Shown here: piece by piece, positions 1 through 13,828 of the stretch
Layout of the letters: each line of letters starts with the position of its first letter
Numbering within the stretch: position 1 is the stretch's first letter
Assembly: GCA_030522415.1 (NCBI GenBank)
Contig: CM060106.1
Span: 27,784,985 to 27,848,984, forward strand
Reading direction: 5' to 3'
Length of the DNA: 64,000 nt
Source of the DNA: Channallabes apus
Taxonomy: Eukaryota > Chordata > Actinopteri > Siluriformes > Clariidae
Program-made: the position numbers and the translations under genes
The notes under the pieces: generated by a model
Database searches by the model: none
What the model was told of the DNA's origin: nothing
What the model saw: only the letters and a program-made list of their open reading frames with translations

Positions 1-402
1 CAGTTCCAGTGCAATGGGTGCGTCAGGGTAAGAAAGGAAGTGCAAGAAGTGATGCACACATCATAAATAGTGCCCACTGTGCAAGCCTCTGAAGGCACTG
101 TTATGATCTGTGGTTGCGTCAGTTGGTCAAGTCTAGACTCAGCAATCTTATGTGGCAATAAAATGAAGATGACCTGAATGTACTGAATGATGTTTTTCTT
201 CTCAAATTGTGAAAGAGTGGTTTTGGGGGAATGAAGAATCATTGGCCACCGTTCTGAACACTTTAATCAAAGCTAAATGTAGTCAAATTCAAATTTTTTC
301 TTTTCTTTTTTCTGGGCAGTGCTGAAAATATGTTGAATGTAGTCACTATGAATTTGAGCGGTTATGTTGAATGTACTATAGTTGATTGAATCTAGCGTTT
401 TA
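1..402. other. unique AT-rich sequence, nothing recognised
   Basis: No repeat, exon or regulatory element can be supported up to the first SINE. Confidence 0.5.
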
Positions 403-414
403 TAATAAAAGATT

Positions 415-777
415 CATTCATTCATTCATTCATTTTCTATACCGCTTAATCCTGTGTTCAGGGTCGCGGGGGACCTGGAGCCTATCCCAGGAGACTTCGG
501 GCACTAGGCGGGGTACACCCTGGACAGGGTGCCAATCCATCGCAGGGCACACACTCATACGCACACTCACACACCCAATCACACACTACGGGTAATTTAG
601 GAACGCCAATTAACCTAACCTGCATATCTTTGGACTGTGGGAGGAAACCGGAGAACCCGGAGGAAACCCACCAAGCACGGGGAGAACATGCAAACTCCAT
701 GTACACAGAGACGGGAATCGAACCCAGACCCTGGAGGTGCAAGGCGACAGTGCTAACCACTACACCCTCGAACCGCC
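415..777 (-). repeat. tRNA-headed SINE (family A), full length
   Basis: On the minus strand it starts with a tRNA-like head (slightly altered here) and box B, then a body with cctcccacagtccaaagata and the segment ccaggtcccccgcgaccctg, and ends in a (gaat)n tail. A 12-bp target duplication (taataaaagatt) flanks it at 403-414 and 778-789. Confidence 0.88.
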
Positions 778-789
778 TAATAAAAGATT

Positions 790-1980
790 TAAATCAATAA
801 ACAAAACAAAAAAATTATAAGATCAATAAATCTATTTCCAAACATTTTACTTATTCAAGTCTCGTCCTATTGCCAGATAATTTTGCTCATTTTAAATTTT
901 TTTTAATAAAAAAACAAAATGATTACTACTGATTAATTGCAAGTACAATGATGTCATTTCCCCCCCCCAACTATACAATATCTCATCTTAACTAGTGTTA
1001 AAGTAATTAAAGCTTTAAAGTGACCCTTATACGATCTCTTCAAATACAGCTGCCAAATTAAATTTTTTTATGATCAAAATCTTTATTCTCCTTTCCTACA
1101 GAATGTCCAGGATGTACCCACTCTTGTCAATCATCTTGGATTTGGCACAAGGTTAAGTGGTGATAAAACATCCATCAGGAGATGAACTGCCATATTTCAG
1201 TGCTGTATATTACAGTTATTGCACTCACAGAGCCTGTTAAGTGTCACTGGTCGAACGTTAGCCGCTGAGCTTGGTGAAGATTTATATTGAAAAATGTGCA
1301 TAACCTTACTAGCGAATGGAAGAAAGTATTAAACCCCTTAAAAGATTAGACAAAATCAATTACCTCTAATGATGTATGGATTTTCTGCGCTTTGCCGAAT
1401 AGTTCTTAAGATGAATGGAAGTCCCATTTAAATGTTAAAGGTTCTAAATGAGATTGCGACATTAGATCCTTCAATGGGATCGTTTGTCTTCATCAAGATA
1501 GAGAGAAGCTTGAGATAAGTCAGGCAAGGTATTGTGTGGAGTGATGGGTCCAGAGGAATGGTTGTTGGATCGTGGGGGGCCTTTTAACATATTCCCCTCC
1601 AGGGGGAGACACTTCCTCCACTAATCACCCCATCAGTTAACCAAGGGCACATACAAAGCCTGAACATGTGACATGGTCTATGTGACCGGTATGACCTGAT
1701 ATCAACTCAATCAAGTTTCAGTGCTCAATTAGTGCTCAGTTGGTTTTATATAAAATGGACGATATAAAACTTGTCTTCATATATATTCATACGCTTTTAG
1801 ATCATCTTTGGATGTATAGGGGATTTTATTAGATAACTGGTTTTATCTTCTTACACTAGATTGCAGAAACACTTGATTAATTTAAAGCAACAATTTTGCT
1901 TTTACTTATATTATTCGCACAACTTGAGTGAAAATAGTTGAAAAAATAATATATCAGTTTCAGAGTATTTGGTACATCCT
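790..1980. other. unique non-coding sequence
   Basis: Between two SINEs. Short poly-A and poly-C runs only; all reading frames are short and closed. Confidence 0.5.
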
Positions 1981-1994
1981 CTGTTTTTATTGTT

Positions 1995-2364
1995 CTCATT
2001 CCTTCATTCATTCATTTTCTATATCGCTTAATCCTGTGTTCAGGGTCGCGGGGGGCCTGGAGCCTATCCCAGGAGACTTCGGGCACTAGGCGGGGTACAC
2101 CCTGGACAGGGTGCCAATCCATCACAGGGCACACACACATACACACACTCACACACTATGGGCAATTTAGGAACACCAATTAGCCTAACCTGCATATCTT
2201 TGGACTGTGGGAGGAAACCGGAGTACCCGGAGGAAACCCACCAAGCACGGGGAGAACATGCAAACTCCATGCACACAGAGATGGGAATCGAGTCTGGCCG
2301 GGGAATCGAACCCAGACCCTGGAGGTGCAAGGCGACAGTGCTAACCACTACACCACCGTGCCGC
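1995..2364 (-). repeat. SINE family A, full length
   Basis: Complete copy with tRNA-like head at the right and (gaat)n tail at the left. A 14-bp target duplication (ctgtttttattgtt) lies at 1981-1994 and 2365-2378. It has an extra short duplication in the head-proximal body (gaatcgagtctggccgggga), shared with several other copies. Confidence 0.9.
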
Positions 2365-2378
2365 CTGTTTTTATTGTT

Positions 2379-3541
2379 TTAGATCAAATTCTTTTACATA
2401 TTTTCTGAGCATATGCTTCAATAAAAAAACGAACCTTTTATATAAAGTAGTTAAAATAGTAAATATAAAACAATTGCTTATTTTAAAAATGAAGACCTAG
2501 GAATAGTGCAGAATAATAAAATGAAGTTTAAAGAAATAAAGATAAGAGTGGGAGAAAAAAAACCTGCTAGAATGATTTTCTTAACAAATCAAAATTAATA
2601 GGATAAGTCCTTAGAGGCATGTGTAACAAAAGTTCTTTTCCATATCATATTCATATTCAGTTATGAACATGATGACAAATTGGTCTTCAAGGACAGATGA
2701 AAATCCTCATCTCACTAGTTGCACTTTATCTCATCGCCTGGCCTACAGAAGCCGCTGATTATCTCAGTAGTAATGAGTCAGAGAATTTACTGTCAAATGG
2801 AGTATTACTAAGAAGCTGCTGAGGCTGTCAGCATGTTTAAGACTTGGCCACTTGTGCAAAGTGTATCCTAATCCTCTGATCTCCATCTTAACCACAGCTA
2901 CCATCGTAACCCTAAATCATCACTAATAATCAACCAGAACCAAACTTCTCCTCGGAGCGTGACCACATGTTTTTTTTTTTTTTTGCGCGGGAAAATAAAA
3001 GAGGGGAAAAGTAACGTGCATGAAAAAAAAAGTGCTGGTCTGCTTCCAGGTTCTCTGTGACCTCTGATCCCTTAGTTGGGAGTTAGCTAGTTTCCTCTTT
3101 CCTCTGACATCACTGTCCAAACCTTGAAGAACAATAACATGAGCTTGATCTCATGACATTATGGCTTGACGTAAAATCCCACTCGCACACAGGCGCTCAC
3201 GGTCCACAAGCTCGGTGTTCTCATTACAGCGCAGCTGCACATCTGCCGTTTATGTGAGAAACACACACACACACACAATCTTATGAGGACCTTCTAATTA
3301 TATAATTACACTAATGCATCTAATTAATGACACGCTTCACCTAAATATAATCCTATCATTAAGTCTTGAAATCAAAAATCAAAAACAAAATCGAATGAAT
3401 TTTAAACATTTCCTTGTGAGGACCAAATGTCCCCATAAGTGCAAAACTGTCACTTATTTTTATGCTTTGTGAGGACATTTGGTCCCCACTAAGATGTAAA
3501 AACATGGACACGCACGCATGCACACACACACACACACACAC

Positions 3542-3598
<57 letters not shown>

Positions 3599-4694
3599 CC
3601 TGCCAGTTACAGAATGAAGGAAAACATTTCCTAACGCAGGAGTTTCCCAAAGCTCTCACTGCTAACCTCTAAATGCGGAGGTCCTTGCTGGCATGCTTTC
3701 TGCATGACTGAGTCAAACATGGTCACCTGTTATGCTTCTGATGTCACTCACGATATTGAGGAAATAAATGTCTGGATATTGATGTAACGAGCCATGTTTA
3801 ATAAACTTCTTAGCTCCAGGGCATGAATAATGCTTTCTTGAAACGGGCTTGAGTCACTGGTATGAAGCGCACAAAGTTGCAATGCATTTGAATTCAGCCC
3901 ACGAACATGACTTCTACACTGCATTACGAAAAGAATCCGATTCTTTGACACCCTATTAACTCATGTATGGCGTGAGTCCTTTTATTTACAAGCTGGACGG
4001 ATTACTCTGCCAACTACGTGAATTGAAACCCGACAGATATGGGCATGTGAGAATCCAGTCTGCACAGCTGTAAAGCTCACCACGCACTTGGACTCTTAGT
4101 GTCTAGTTTGCTGAAAGCCCCAAGGGAGTCTGGTTTTAAAATATTCAGGCAAATTGCTCTTTAAATTCAGCGCTTTTCACTGGGTGCTCAGATCTTAATT
4201 TGTTATTTTAGCCTATTTCAGAAACACAAGCCAATTGCTACAGTGTGCACACATAGGCAAATGAAAGAGGCTGCAAAAAATGCACCTTGTGTGATTTATT
4301 TAATGCAGTCCAGATGTGTGAGAGGCCCGGGGAAACAGGTGACGATACCATTAGGCTGGGATTGCACACAGATGGAAAAGGGCTTGAACCTATTTTTGCA
4401 TCACTGCTGGTGCAATGTCTTTCTCTTTCCCCAAACGCTGACAAAGAATGTGAAGTGAATCAACCTCCACGCACGTGTACGCGTGCTGCATGGAAGTTCT
4501 CCTCTCCTTTCCTATATATATATATATATGAGTATCATCCTGCCATCATGGCCGTGTGTGTGGGCTTGCATGTGGCCGATATTCGAATTTCAGTTCCCTG
4601 CCACATGGCAAGATCATAAGATCATTTGAAGGTGTGCATGCCATATTCCTAAGAGGATATCGTTTCTCAGATTTTAAGTACAGCAATTATGTAC
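2379..4694. other. unique non-coding sequence apart from the (CA)n region at 3278-3596
   Basis: A T-run at 2971-2984, a short (ta)n at 4514-4530, otherwise nothing recognised up to the exon-like stretch. Confidence 0.45.
3278..3596. repeat. gaggacc inverted motifs leading into (CA)n
   Basis: ttgtgaggaccaaatgtccc (near 3413) and ttgtgaggacatttggtccc (near 3467) are partly inverted copies around ggaccaaatgtcc. They are followed by (ca)n from 3521 to 3596. This pairing recurs beside CA microsatellites in fish. Confidence 0.5.
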
Positions 4695-4843
4695 CTGTCG
4701 AGGGAGATGAGTTCGGCCTTTAAAGGCATAAAGAGAGGACCGTGACTCTTCGCTCTGCTTCCCTTCAGGTGAGAGGGCTTCTGGATAACGTCAACAGTAA
4801 TCAGCGTCGATTGCGTGGCTGTCGGGGCCGCAATGAAGAGCCA
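4695..4843 (-). other. unidentified exon-like open stretch
   Basis: A 149-nt minus-strand stretch without stops (49 codons, starting WLFIAAPTATQSTL and ending LKAELISLDR), bounded by a good acceptor (cacgtgcag) and donor (gacag/gtacat). It is richer in GC and CpG than its surroundings. I do not recognise the protein and see no partner exon within several kb. It could be an internal exon of a gene with very large introns or a conserved non-coding element. Confidence 0.25.
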
Positions 4844-5177
4844 CTGCACGTGTCAGAGTTCAGTGCTGACCGACAGGGTGAGGACGGATGTTAAGCAGAA
4901 CTGAGCTACGGATATGAGGGGGGAATACCGGAGTCTGTTACAGGAAGGAAAATGAAGAAGTTCTGTTCCAGTACAGTTTTATGGTTCTGCTTGGTAATGC
5001 CACTTTGACTCGCAATGGCGTTAACTGTGAGAAATGTAGAATGAATGAAACTAAAAAAAAGGAATACGTAGGAACGCTACTACGATTGAGGAGCACTGAT
5101 GGGATGAAGTGTTGATGGAATGGACTATATAGTACAACTCTATACCTATATCTATATACTCTATAACTCTATATCAC

Positions 5178-5488
5178 TCATCGTCTATACCGCTTTATAC
5201 TGCGTACAGGGAAGAGGGGGGCCTGGAGCTTATCCCAGGCAGGATACATCAAGGCCAGGGTGCCAATCCATCACACACATTCATTCAAACACTACAGGAA
5301 ATTCGGGAACTCCAGTTAGCCTAATCGCATGTCTTTGGACTGTGGGAGGAAACCCACTTCCCAGTACCGGGAGGAAACCCACAACGCACGGGGAAAATAT
5401 GCAAACTTCATGGACACAGACCCAAGGTGGGAATCGAACCCGAAACCTGGAGGTACAAGACAGCAGTGCTAAGCCACAGAGGCACCAT
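5178..5488 (-). repeat. SINE family A, diverged copy
   Basis: Same layout as the other copies (ctataccgcttta, gcctggagcttatcccag, ctttggactgtgggaggaaa, gtgctaagccacagaggcac), but with many substitutions and indels and no clear target duplication. It is an old copy. Confidence 0.8.
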
Positions 5489-5621
5489 GTATATTACCTG
5501 TATCATGACACTGTGCTCAACCTTCTTTTAACAAAATACTGTTAACTGGACATGTTCTATTTGTTGAATAATTTACTTTTAATTAAAATTTTTAAGATGT
5601 AAAATAAAAGCCATCTGGATT

Positions 5622-5825
5622 TGTTCCTCCAGGGTCCAGGGTTTGAATTGGTGGGTTTCCTCAGGGTACTCCGGTTTCCTCCCACAATACAAAGGTATGC
5701 AGAGTAAGATTTTTTCCAAATTTCCATTTCCAAATTCTCCATACCGCGTGTGTGTGTGTGTGTGATTGGTGGCAGATTGGTTCCCTGGGATAGGCTCCAG
5801 GCCTCCCGTGACCTCCTGTACAATC
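5622..5825 (+). repeat. SINE family A fragment, plus orientation
   Basis: gggtttcctcagggtactcc, ctcccacaatacaaaggtat, a (gt)n run and gggataggctccaggcctcc follow in the SINE's sense order. The head and tail are decayed. Confidence 0.7.
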
Positions 5826-5829
5826 TTCA

Positions 5830-7925
5830 TGTCTTCATGTACACCTATAAAGCTGTTGACTCTGATGCATTTTGTGCTGGTTTTGAAGGCAATCTCAAAC
5901 CAGCAAAAAATTCAGCGGACCAAAAAAACTGAAATTCATTTTCTACTCTTCATCCATCAGCAAAACCCATGAGCATTTTTACTGCATATTTAATACGGTT
6001 TCACATGATTGATTACTCCGTTTCAAGCTACGGAGCTGGATGCTAGCCAGCGGTTATGCTCGGCTCTCGCCGATACACAGGGAAAATCTTTAACAAATGT
6101 TAGCATACTGTTTTCTTTTCACACTGTTTTGAATACAAACAGTTTTTTCCCTGATTGATAAATTGAATTTTGATTATTTTTTGCCGACCACCATTGTTTT
6201 AGCAGCAGTGCTAACATTAACATATGTCAAAAACTGTTATTACTTAACTTGAATAAACTGAAGTGGCACCACTGTGACACTATTTTCAGAACTTAAAAGT
6301 CTTTTTAGTTTCATTTAATGTTTTGTATTGCACACTTTTGTGTCATTTCAAGGAATCACACCAAGTAATCCTTTCAATATACTGTAACACACAACTGATA
6401 AACAGGCTTATCCAAGTGTTTCTAAGTAAGAAGTTTTCTGCGCTCAAGAACTCTATTTCAGCTCACGTGGGTGCTTAACCCCACTCCTCTCGTTTCTCCC
6501 AGACAGGATTACAAGAAGCCCCCCCATCTCCCTAAAGTCCCCCAAATGGAGCTCCTCCCCATTCTGTGGCAGCCATTTGGGGAAGAGTGTTCAGCATGAT
6601 GGATGCATAAGAAAGCGACACATTGTCCCAGCAAGGTGCCGGCGAGCTGCGTGCTGATCACTAAATCACCGCGTCGCAGTGTGAAATGATTCATTGGTGT
6701 TAGCAGACATCCGAGTCCCCGGTGACAGAGAGCTCCCCACTCCAGATCTCACGCCCTCATATACATGTTTATGCAGCTGGATTGTTTTATTGCACCAATT
6801 AAATTAAGTTGTGATAATTGAACATAAGCACTGGGCTCTGGAGGGCTACCAGGGCATGTCCACCTGTTTTGCTGCGTTTCACTCCAAAAAAAAAAAAAAC
6901 CTCCCAGCACATGGCTCGGCTTTACACCTGTAACATTTTAGTATTTCAGTTGCATGATAAAGGAGGGTGAAAATAAGCACATTAAAGATTAGCATCAGGA
7001 TTGAGCGTTTGTTCATCCATTGGAAAAAGAAGAAGTTGGAAAGCTGACAGAGGGCACAGGGTCACCGGCTGGGTGCTGCAACGTTTCCTGTCTTTAACTA
7101 AAGAGCTTTGGGAGTAAGCTATCAGAATGCACAAAAAGATCATCTCATTTCCCTCCTTGAGATCGCAGCTTGTGGCTCGGCAGCAGTGACGGGAACAAGA
7201 ACAAGAGCATGGCGTGTGTTGGAGCTTGGTAGGCCACCTGAACTCCTACTGGAGCAGAACGAACACACGCGGCTGCCCAAAAGCTCACTGATTACGCTTT
7301 TTATGACTGTAATGCCTGTTTTTAATCTCTAATTGATGTCACAAAAGAAGAGCTTGAAGAATTTCCCTTTTGGCTCAACATTAAACTGAAAGCACAAACA
7401 GTCGCTGCATGACGGCAGACAGTGTAAACACATGTGGGTGTATTACACAGTTTATTATTTTATGGTTTATTATGGGGATGATTAAATGTAAATGTTGTAG
7501 TCACTCATTTTTCAATCCTATTTTTCAATCAATAGGAATCCAATAAACTTTTATTTTCCATATATCACAAATCAGACTTATTTACAGTATACCACTTTTT
7601 TCTACAATGAAATGCCAGAGAAGGCAGTTTAAATACCTTAACCACAGGGAATTGAGTTCAGTTGCTTCTTGTCCCTGGTTAACAATTTAACTAGTTCTCC
7701 TGATAACATCATTGTACAAGTTATTGTTTTTGACACAATTTAGTGATATTTTTAATCCTATCCAGGGTGTCCACTTCATTGGGATAAAGTAGACCCCACA
7801 TACAGTAGGATAAGCTATGTGGAAAATGAATAAATTAATATTAAAATCAGTGTAAGGTAAAGACAAATGAGTTGAATGAGGTGAAAAGTTTAAACATCAC
7901 GATCTACAGGGCGGGTGAAAAGTAA
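5830..7925. other. unique non-coding sequence
   Basis: The stretch 6500-6700 is richer in GC than its surroundings and could be a conserved non-coding element, but no exon borders are visible. Confidence 0.45.
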
Positions 7926-7937
7926 CACTAGGCATTA

Positions 7938-8310
7938 TTCATTCATTCATTCATTTTCTATACCGCTTAATCCTGTGTTCAGGGTCGCGGGGGACCTGGA
8001 GCCTGGAGACCTGGAGACTTCGGGCACTAGGCGGGGTACACCCAGGACAGGGTGCCAATCCATCACAGGGCACACACACATACACACACCCAATCACACA
8101 CTACGGGCAATTTAGGAACGCCAATTAGCCTAACCTGCATATCTTTGGACTGTGGGAGGAAACCGGAGTACCCGGAGGAAACCCACCAAGCACGGGGAGA
8201 ACATGCAAACTCCATGCACACAGAGACGGGAATCGAGCCTGGCCGGGGAATCGAACCCAGACCCTGGAGGTGCAAGGCGACAGTGCTAACCACTACACCA
8301 CCATGCCGCC
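7938..8310 (-). repeat. SINE family A, full length
   Basis: Complete copy with a perfect 12-bp target duplication (cactaggcatta) at 7926-7937 and 8311-8322. The (gaat)n tail is at the left. A local change near 8000-8020 duplicates ctggagacctggagac. Confidence 0.9.
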
Positions 8311-8655
8311 CACTAGGCATTAAAAGTTGGTAATAAAGTCCATACTTCTAATACAAATTTTTAAAAACAAATTGTACATGTACTTTAATACAAATTAAAA
8401 CATTCAAAGTGGATATCAAGCAGTTTTCTTAAACAGACGGAGATGGAATGCACATGTCTTCTGATGGAAGAAGACAATTTGTTTAGATAAATTTGTATTA
8501 GAAATATGAACATCATTCATAATTTTTAATGGCTAGTTACTCTTCACCCACCCTGTATATACAGTATAACAGCAGTTTTTTACTGTAGAAACATGGCTAC
8601 ACTATTCAGGCGACATGAAAAAAATTGAATCAAATTCCATTCTGTTCCTGAAGAC

Positions 8656-8656
<1 letters not shown>

Positions 8657-8722
<66 letters not shown>
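8657..8722. repeat. (TA)n microsatellite
   Basis: About 33 uninterrupted ta units. Confidence 0.98.
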
Positions 8723-8724
<2 letters not shown>

Positions 8725-8725
<1 letters not shown>

Positions 8726-11700
8726 TCTGTCCTCGGTTTATCTTTCATTACTCACAAATTATTCCAAACATTTCAATTAAATACAAAAACAAAGACACAC
8801 AATCTCATGGTCCTACGATAGATTATCCTCCTGACTCACATCAGGCTGGTTTCATACAGTTGTTCCGAGCATGGCCAAAAATGCATTGATCTTTTAAATA
8901 TTTTTTATTTTTTTTATTTCTAAACAGTTTATGTTTTCAGGACTTAAAAGTTACAGCTGTGCTGTCTTCAACTTCTTTTTCCTGAACATACGTACAGCTG
9001 CGAGTGAGTTTTTAAAAAAATGGAGGAAATTGGATTTGACAGTGTTTTTCATTCTTTCATCTTTGAAATAACATCACCCCGATTCCTCATCACCGGCAAG
9101 TGATGGAAATGGACGAGGGCAAAGGTTTTACGATAGGCAACATTCATTTGATGAAAGGGAGCCGAGTGCTAGCGAGAGATAGAGAAGAAAAACAAATGTT
9201 GAGGGGTTGAGGTGCGGCACGGTGAGTGCTAGAATGCTCTCTTCCTCCAGCCATTGATGGGATGACACCTCTGATCTCTCATCTCGTCTTAATACTCAGC
9301 TGAGCAACGGCGTTACTACCGAACACACACACACACAGCGTAAGCACACACACCCTCTCACCCAAAGTGGCCACTGTAGGCCATTTGTTTCATGAACTAT
9401 GTGCTAAATGCTACAAGGTGATAAGCGAGGAGTGGGGGTGTCAGGGTTCGAGTGAGAAAACACACTGGCTGTTGATTTCTGTCCTCCTTGAACTTCAGAT
9501 GTGACACCTAACACATGAGAAAAGATGGCTTCAGTGTGACTTGGCCAACAAAACCAGGCTTCGAATGATTCCAAATAAAACATGTTCCAAACTGAAACCC
9601 ATATCTCTCAAAGAAAGATGCCGACGTGGAGTTGTTTGGTTTCTAAACACTGCTTTGAGTATAAATCACACAAACTGTTTACTGCTTAGAAAATACAAAT
9701 TCAAAGTACGATCCCCTAGAGGATGACAGCGTTTAATCAAGTCCAATTCCGCATGATTTATTCCTATTTCGTTTTTGTTTCCCAGGATGTGATACTAAAA
9801 AGCATAGTGTGAGAATGTTTTACAAAGGAGGATTAACACCAAGGGATTCATGATTCCTGACATTTCAATGAAGATCAGGACAAAGCGCTGTGACATGGAA
9901 ACCTTTCTAGACAATATCTTACGGAGAAATATGGTGCAAAAGAATTTATTTTTGATGGATGGGCAATCAGGGGCATCAAGTCCAAATAAGATGACGTGCC
10001 AAACCGCTCTGTCCGTAGCGCTTTCTTTCACACGGCTAGATCCCACAGCTGGTTAGATTCCCTCTGACCATGAAGGAAGCAAGTGTAGGGAGGGGAGAGC
10101 AGCCAATATGCTGAACAGGCTTTCATCGTGATGACAACTGCTTCATTTTAATGAGAAAGGCCTCCTCTTTCCCCTGAGATAAGATAATGAGGAAGCCACT
10201 GATCCTCACACTTCAATCTCTCTTTCGTTTAAAGTGGCAGATAAAAACACATCAGCCTGTTCGCTTATCCCGGCTTGGCTGATGTGTGTGAGGTGCATTA
10301 GGGGTGATCTAGCATGGATTCAGCGCCGTCGCTCCGGATGGTGCCAGAGTCCCAAAGCGTGGCTGCCATTCCGTTTTACTGATGCCAAAGCCCTTTTTTT
10401 CCCCCTGCTCTTGTCTCCTTTCTGCTCTCCAGGAGAGCCGGTTTTACACTGTCCACATGCATTACGTCCCATGCCGTCTGAAGAGAGCTGCTGTCACCCG
10501 CCACTTCTCGCAGCATGCAGGCCACCCAGCTCGGACGAGCCTCACGCATACCATCCGTCTGTGTGGTCCTCGCAGAAGAGAAACAGATAGATGGCAGAGG
10601 AGAGGCGAAGCCAGTGCCAACGGGAAAAGAGATGTTTCAAAATTGGACAGTGTCATTTCTGGGAAAGGAAGGAAGTGAAGGAAAGGAAGAGCGGGGGTTA
10701 GAGAAAACCCAATAAAACAAAAAAAGGCTTGTGAGTGTGGGACGCTTGCCATCTGATGAAAGCAGAGAACTGGAAGGGAAGAGCTATGAGGTGTGTGTGA
10801 GTGTATATATGTAAAGAAAGCAAGAGAAAAGAGGCAATGAGAGAAGAAGATGAATCTCTCTGCCTTTTGGTAACACAAGCAAGTCGACGTTTTGTTTTAT
10901 TAGCAAAGGACTTGAGAATGAAAATCAGCCGCATTGGATTTAACCCACACGAATGCACGAAAGCATGATGCTCCTTCTCTGGTTATGCTTCAGGATGCAC
11001 GGAAACATGTTATTTCGATCCACGGGACATCGAAGTTTTAATTAGGAGCTAGTTAGCATTCTTTACTGTCCCAGTCTCATCTAAGACATTTAACACACTG
11101 GATACTGTTTCACTATAAAAGCCCCCAAAATGGGGCCAGTAAGCACAACAATTCCTAACAGAAAAAAAACACTCATGTAAATCTATCTGTTAAAAGTGGG
11201 GAGAGGAGGGGGGGGAACACAACAGAATCCCTTCCTCTCCCTAATGGGGTTTATTTGTGGTTTGGTGAATTAAAAAGGCCTGTTTCCGGCCCACATGTCG
11301 GAGATGCTGGTTGCCCCTGAAGGTGTTTTGTGTGAGTGTGCAAAGCAAAGTGGAGAGGAGGAGAACAGCGTTGCGTTGAAGGCAGCTGGGAGAGATTAAT
11401 AAAAAAGGAGCAGGCCTCGTAAACGCTGCCGCCCTGCAGTGATTAATACCTCGCCAGACAGCAGGATGGAGAGATAAGGAGAAAGAAGACAAACGCTCCG
11501 TTCCGGCCAGGGACATGCTGCACCCGGACAAACCCCAACCTCCCAGGCCAGTAGGGCCAAGGGTCTCCAAGTACAGAGGAAATCAAAATGTAGCGGGACA
11601 TGGGAAGTTTGAGCTCATGCCCATATAACCTGGAACAACAAATACCCAGAGTGAGTCAGTCTTGTAAAGGAAAGACTACAAAAGTACAAAAGTAGCAAAT

Positions 11701-12426
11701 TACAGTATGCATACACATGTGCCTCCGTCTCCGGTAAGTAGAAGGCATTCTGAGGAATCCAAAAATAATGGCTGCTCATACAAAATATTATTTAATAGGC
11801 AGGTAAGGGAAAAATTTTGCAAGAGGATGAACGTACAGTCAGACAGATGGCAGGGATTTATATGAAAACAAATATATAAAAGTCATGAGAGGAAGAATCC
11901 TGTGGTCGTGCAATGGAGAAAAACTGCGGTATGGAGAGAAGTTGGATTGTGCTTCAGGGATGATTTGTCCTCCTCATGGGAACTAAAGTCATGCATGAAT
12001 TCAACCAAATAGTACGTTGGGACAGAGTAACCCCTAAGGTGACCAAATCACCCTAAACAGATTAAAATAAACTTTTTTCTAGTGTTTGTGAAGCCTCACA
12101 CGTCATATATCAGCCACTGCTTTATTAAGAACACAAAAATAAAAGAAGTCGAATCCTCAAAAAGAAATCTATAAAAAAGTTTGATTGTGCAAGCTGATAA
12201 ATTGTGCACACAATTAGTGGATGTGTTCTGCATGATTTAGACATTGAAATGCAATATGATCGCGAAAAATAAAAGAGTGTAAACACAAGCATGTTTTCGT
12301 TCTTGAGGAAAAATAATGAAAACCTTTCACAGGCTCTTTGAATTCTGCCGCTGTCAGACATATGAATGCAGAACAAATATATTGTCCCAATTAAAAAGAG
12401 ACTTTTTTTAAGTTAAGATTGTTTAG
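8725..12426. other. unique non-coding sequence with GC-richer islands
   Basis: Segments at 10230-10560 and 11390-11560 have more even base composition than the AT-rich surroundings. Their open frames lack splice sites or family motifs. They are candidates for conserved non-coding sequence only. Confidence 0.4.
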
Positions 12427-12632
12427 GGTCCGGGTTCTATTCCCAGCCATGCTCGATTCCTGTCTCTGTGTGCATGGAGTTTGCATGTTCTCCTTGTGCT
12501 TAGTGGGATTCCTCTGGGTGCTCTGGTTTCCTCCCACAGACCAAAGACTTGCAGATTAGGCTAATTAATGTTACAAAAAATTGCCTGTAGTGTGTGTATG
12601 CCCTGTGATGGATTTGCACCCTGTCCATCCTT
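12427..12632 (+). repeat. SINE family A fragment, plus orientation
   Basis: It starts at box B (ccgggttctattcccagcca), continues through the body (gtctctgtgtgcatggagtt, aggctaattaatgttac) and stops at the segment caccctgtcc. Both ends are truncated. Confidence 0.8.
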
Positions 12633-12737
12633 TAGATGTGTTAATTTGCACATGCAACATGATGTAAATAATCACACAAATACAGGTATAAAATGATTCT
12701 CCTCAACAATAATATGCACTTTTCAATACAACGTCCC

Positions 12738-12743
<6 letters not shown>

Positions 12744-12814
<71 letters not shown>
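12744..12814. repeat. (TA)n microsatellite
   Basis: About 35 uninterrupted ta units, shortly after a SINE fragment. Confidence 0.98.
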
Positions 12815-12818
<4 letters not shown>

Positions 12819-13828
12819 TCTTCTTTAATTTCATGCTTCACTACATCACTTTTTTCTCACTCATACAATACGTCACTCAGCTCTCCCTCTTTTCTACCTC
12901 ACTCCTCACTCCAGCCAGCCGTCCAAGATAACACTGAGATAAGGCTGCACTCAGGCATGCTTTAATTGGATATATTTACCATAATAGCTGTGTAAAATAT
13001 AGCAGTAACTTGTCCTAAAGAGCCCGTCGAGAATGCTACAAGCATATGTGCTGCATTTACCATCGTTTTTTTTTTAGATGTGTTTCAGCCAGGGCAAATG
13101 ATTAATGAGTTATAATTTCTCACTTTCTGTTTATCATCATCTTTATATAATTAGAGGGTGTGGGGCAAAAGCTGGCACTGAAGACTGAGCGATGTCTATA
13201 AAAGGAGAGATGCAGGGAATCGGGGAGGCCAAACATTGCCAGCAAATGATAGTTCACTCAGCCTCTAAATGCAAAATTATCTGCAGCTAAACCACAAAAC
13301 TTTGTCTTCTTCAATCTCTCCACTGTTGGTTCCTTAAAAACCACTATTGGTTCATAGAAAAATTCCAAGAGCACCTAATTCCTAGGAATTCCTAGAAACA
13401 CCTATAAAGGGCTTCAAAATACTACAGTTTGGAACATTGCGAAGGTTTCAACAGCAACCATTGAAATGGCAGAAAAAGTGGTACAAAGAAGCCGAGAAGA
13501 AAGCCAAAAACTGTTAACCATTAAAAAAAAAAATTCACCTTCTTGCCAGTTCCCATCCACATTAGGTATCACATCACAACTGTGAGATCTAAGACTAGCA
13601 TGTGCTTCTGAGATGAAGCACTGCTGCTAAGCAGGGCAGCTAAAGACAGCTGAAGAGAAAACCACTAACTGCCCTCTTCTGCATACAAGAGCCATGATTG
13701 GATAAAATCTGTGTAGCTGACAGGAGAGAGAGTAACACTATCCAAATAACCTAAGAGCACAAGCAATGGCTGCAGCACCACTTGAAAACACAACCCAATA
13801 ATTTTTGTCATGTTAAATAGCCACTAAA

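Noticed and set aside
482..760. Recurrent open frames reading [15 protein letters not shown] on the minus strand at many places (also 2064, 8063, 36825, 46666, 50489, 52596)
   Set aside because: They are translations of the SINE family A head and body, not genes. Their number and identity follow the SINE copies.
3359..3595. Open frame made of repeated Cys-Val
   Set aside because: Translation of the (CA)n microsatellite.
8615..8821. Open frame made of repeated Tyr-Ile
   Set aside because: Translation of a (TA)n microsatellite; the same applies at 12641, 50223 and 50251.
10462..10878. 138-codon minus-strand open frame
   Set aside because: Low-complexity serine/leucine/phenylalanine content from a purine-rich opposite strand; no motif.
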